From Aspidiotus rigidus (Eukaryota > Arthropoda > Insecta > Hemiptera > Diaspididae): a DNA stretch of 64,000 nt. The notes beneath the pieces were generated by a model. That model saw only the letters and a program-made list of their open reading frames with translations. It searched no databases and had not been told where the DNA came from. The stretch's first letter is position 1. Every line of letters starts with the position of its first letter. Where the stretch lies: positions 1,674,001-1,738,000 of the forward strand of contig JAVHKY010000063.1 of assembly GCA_035079385.1 (NCBI GenBank). Direction: 5' to 3'. This document shows, piece after piece, positions 63,445-64,000 of this stretch. Both the position numbers and the translations under genes were made by a program.

Positions 63445-64000
63445 GGTACTATAGAATTCTCAGAATAAATATCTACTCAGAATAAGAAACGAAAATTCCT
63501 AAACATTGAAGTCAACTAAGTACTTCTTAGAACGAACCTGCGTTTTTAATGTATTTTCAATTCCACTAACCAAATTCGTTTCGGTGAAAAATATCTTATA
63601 CCCATAAGACGATAAAATTAATAAGGAAATGTTTGCTTGAAAGCTTTTTCTTCGTGCAAGCTTCGAATGATGTAGGTACATCTAAATTGAACTCATTGGC
63701 ATATATAGGGCTTCTAAAGCATGAGAGGTTTTTTCTAGAGCAACATTTGAAGGCCGTTGTGAAAAATTGTCATATATTATTGCGAAATATATTCATTGCA
63801 AATGTTATCAAAGAAGAAGAAAAATTGCAGAGAGTATGCGCCCAAAGGAAAAAGTTATTATAAAAGTGAGTAATACTAACACTCCAGGTCTTATTTTTAG
63901 ATTTTTTCAGAGGTAGAAAGTCTATTAATTATGACGATGTTCCATCTTTTGTAATATCAAACTTATTCTACGCATAGTTGTTGCGCCTGATTTGAATATT
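63445..64000. other. anonymous AT-rich DNA at window edge
   Basis: Nothing is recognised. A 76-codon plus-strand frame (63633-63863) with a basic C-terminus has no identifiable family. Confidence 0.35.

Overview
The window is non-coding, AT-rich eukaryotic DNA, most likely from an insect. The evidence is long AAT/ATT, CA and ATAC microsatellites, many TAGGTA/TACCTA words, Helitrons of a type common in insects, and MULE transposase remnants of the FLYWCH/MULE and MULE-SWIM kinds known from hemipteran and other insect genomes. The order cannot be fixed from the sequence; Hemiptera is only a guess. I see no convincing host gene, no tRNA or rRNA gene, no operon and no CRISPR. Nearly everything that can be explained is mobile DNA.

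Layout. 1-4.5 kb: anonymous DNA with a short A-B-B-A duplication (1.67-2.56 kb). 4.6-7.1 kb: a composite repeat closed by a 105-base inverted repeat with hammerhead-ribozyme-like cores. 7.1-8.06 kb: a non-autonomous Helitron. 9.1-11.5 kb: an older Helitron interrupted by a MULE with a perfect 9-base target duplication and a 295-residue transposase C-terminal half. 11.6-19.3 kb: foldback elements, a SWIM-finger exon, a second Helitron copy (minus strand) and an ATT microsatellite. 20.7-22.2 kb: an element with iterated inverted ends and GC-rich cargo. 22.2-33.9 kb: mostly anonymous, with a palindromic MITE at 29.1 kb. 33.9-34.9 kb: a MULE relic. 36.9 kb: a CAGGGG-ended MITE. 39-41.8 kb: compound microsatellite, a second copy of the 5-6.7 kb repeat family, a CTAG-rich array and a third Helitron. 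44.8-45.6 kb: another MULE. 51-52.7 kb: two foldbacks. 54-55 kb: a MULE with a 9-base duplication, itself split by a 157-base insertion carrying a hammerhead-like core and flanked by a 13-base duplication. 57.6 and 63.1 kb: long ATT/AAT arrays.

Main observation. Five elements (9.9, 20.7, 33.9, 44.8 and 54.0 kb) share one architecture but not sequence. Each end is an inverted array of short degenerate repeats (roughly 16-31 bases), and the repeat unit differs completely between elements. Four of them enclose the C-terminal part of a MULE transposase; the fifth encloses unrelated GC-rich sequence. A second recurrent signal is a CTGANGA / stem II / GAAA core seen in several unrelated repeats, which suggests Penelope-like or retrozyme-like hammerhead elements.
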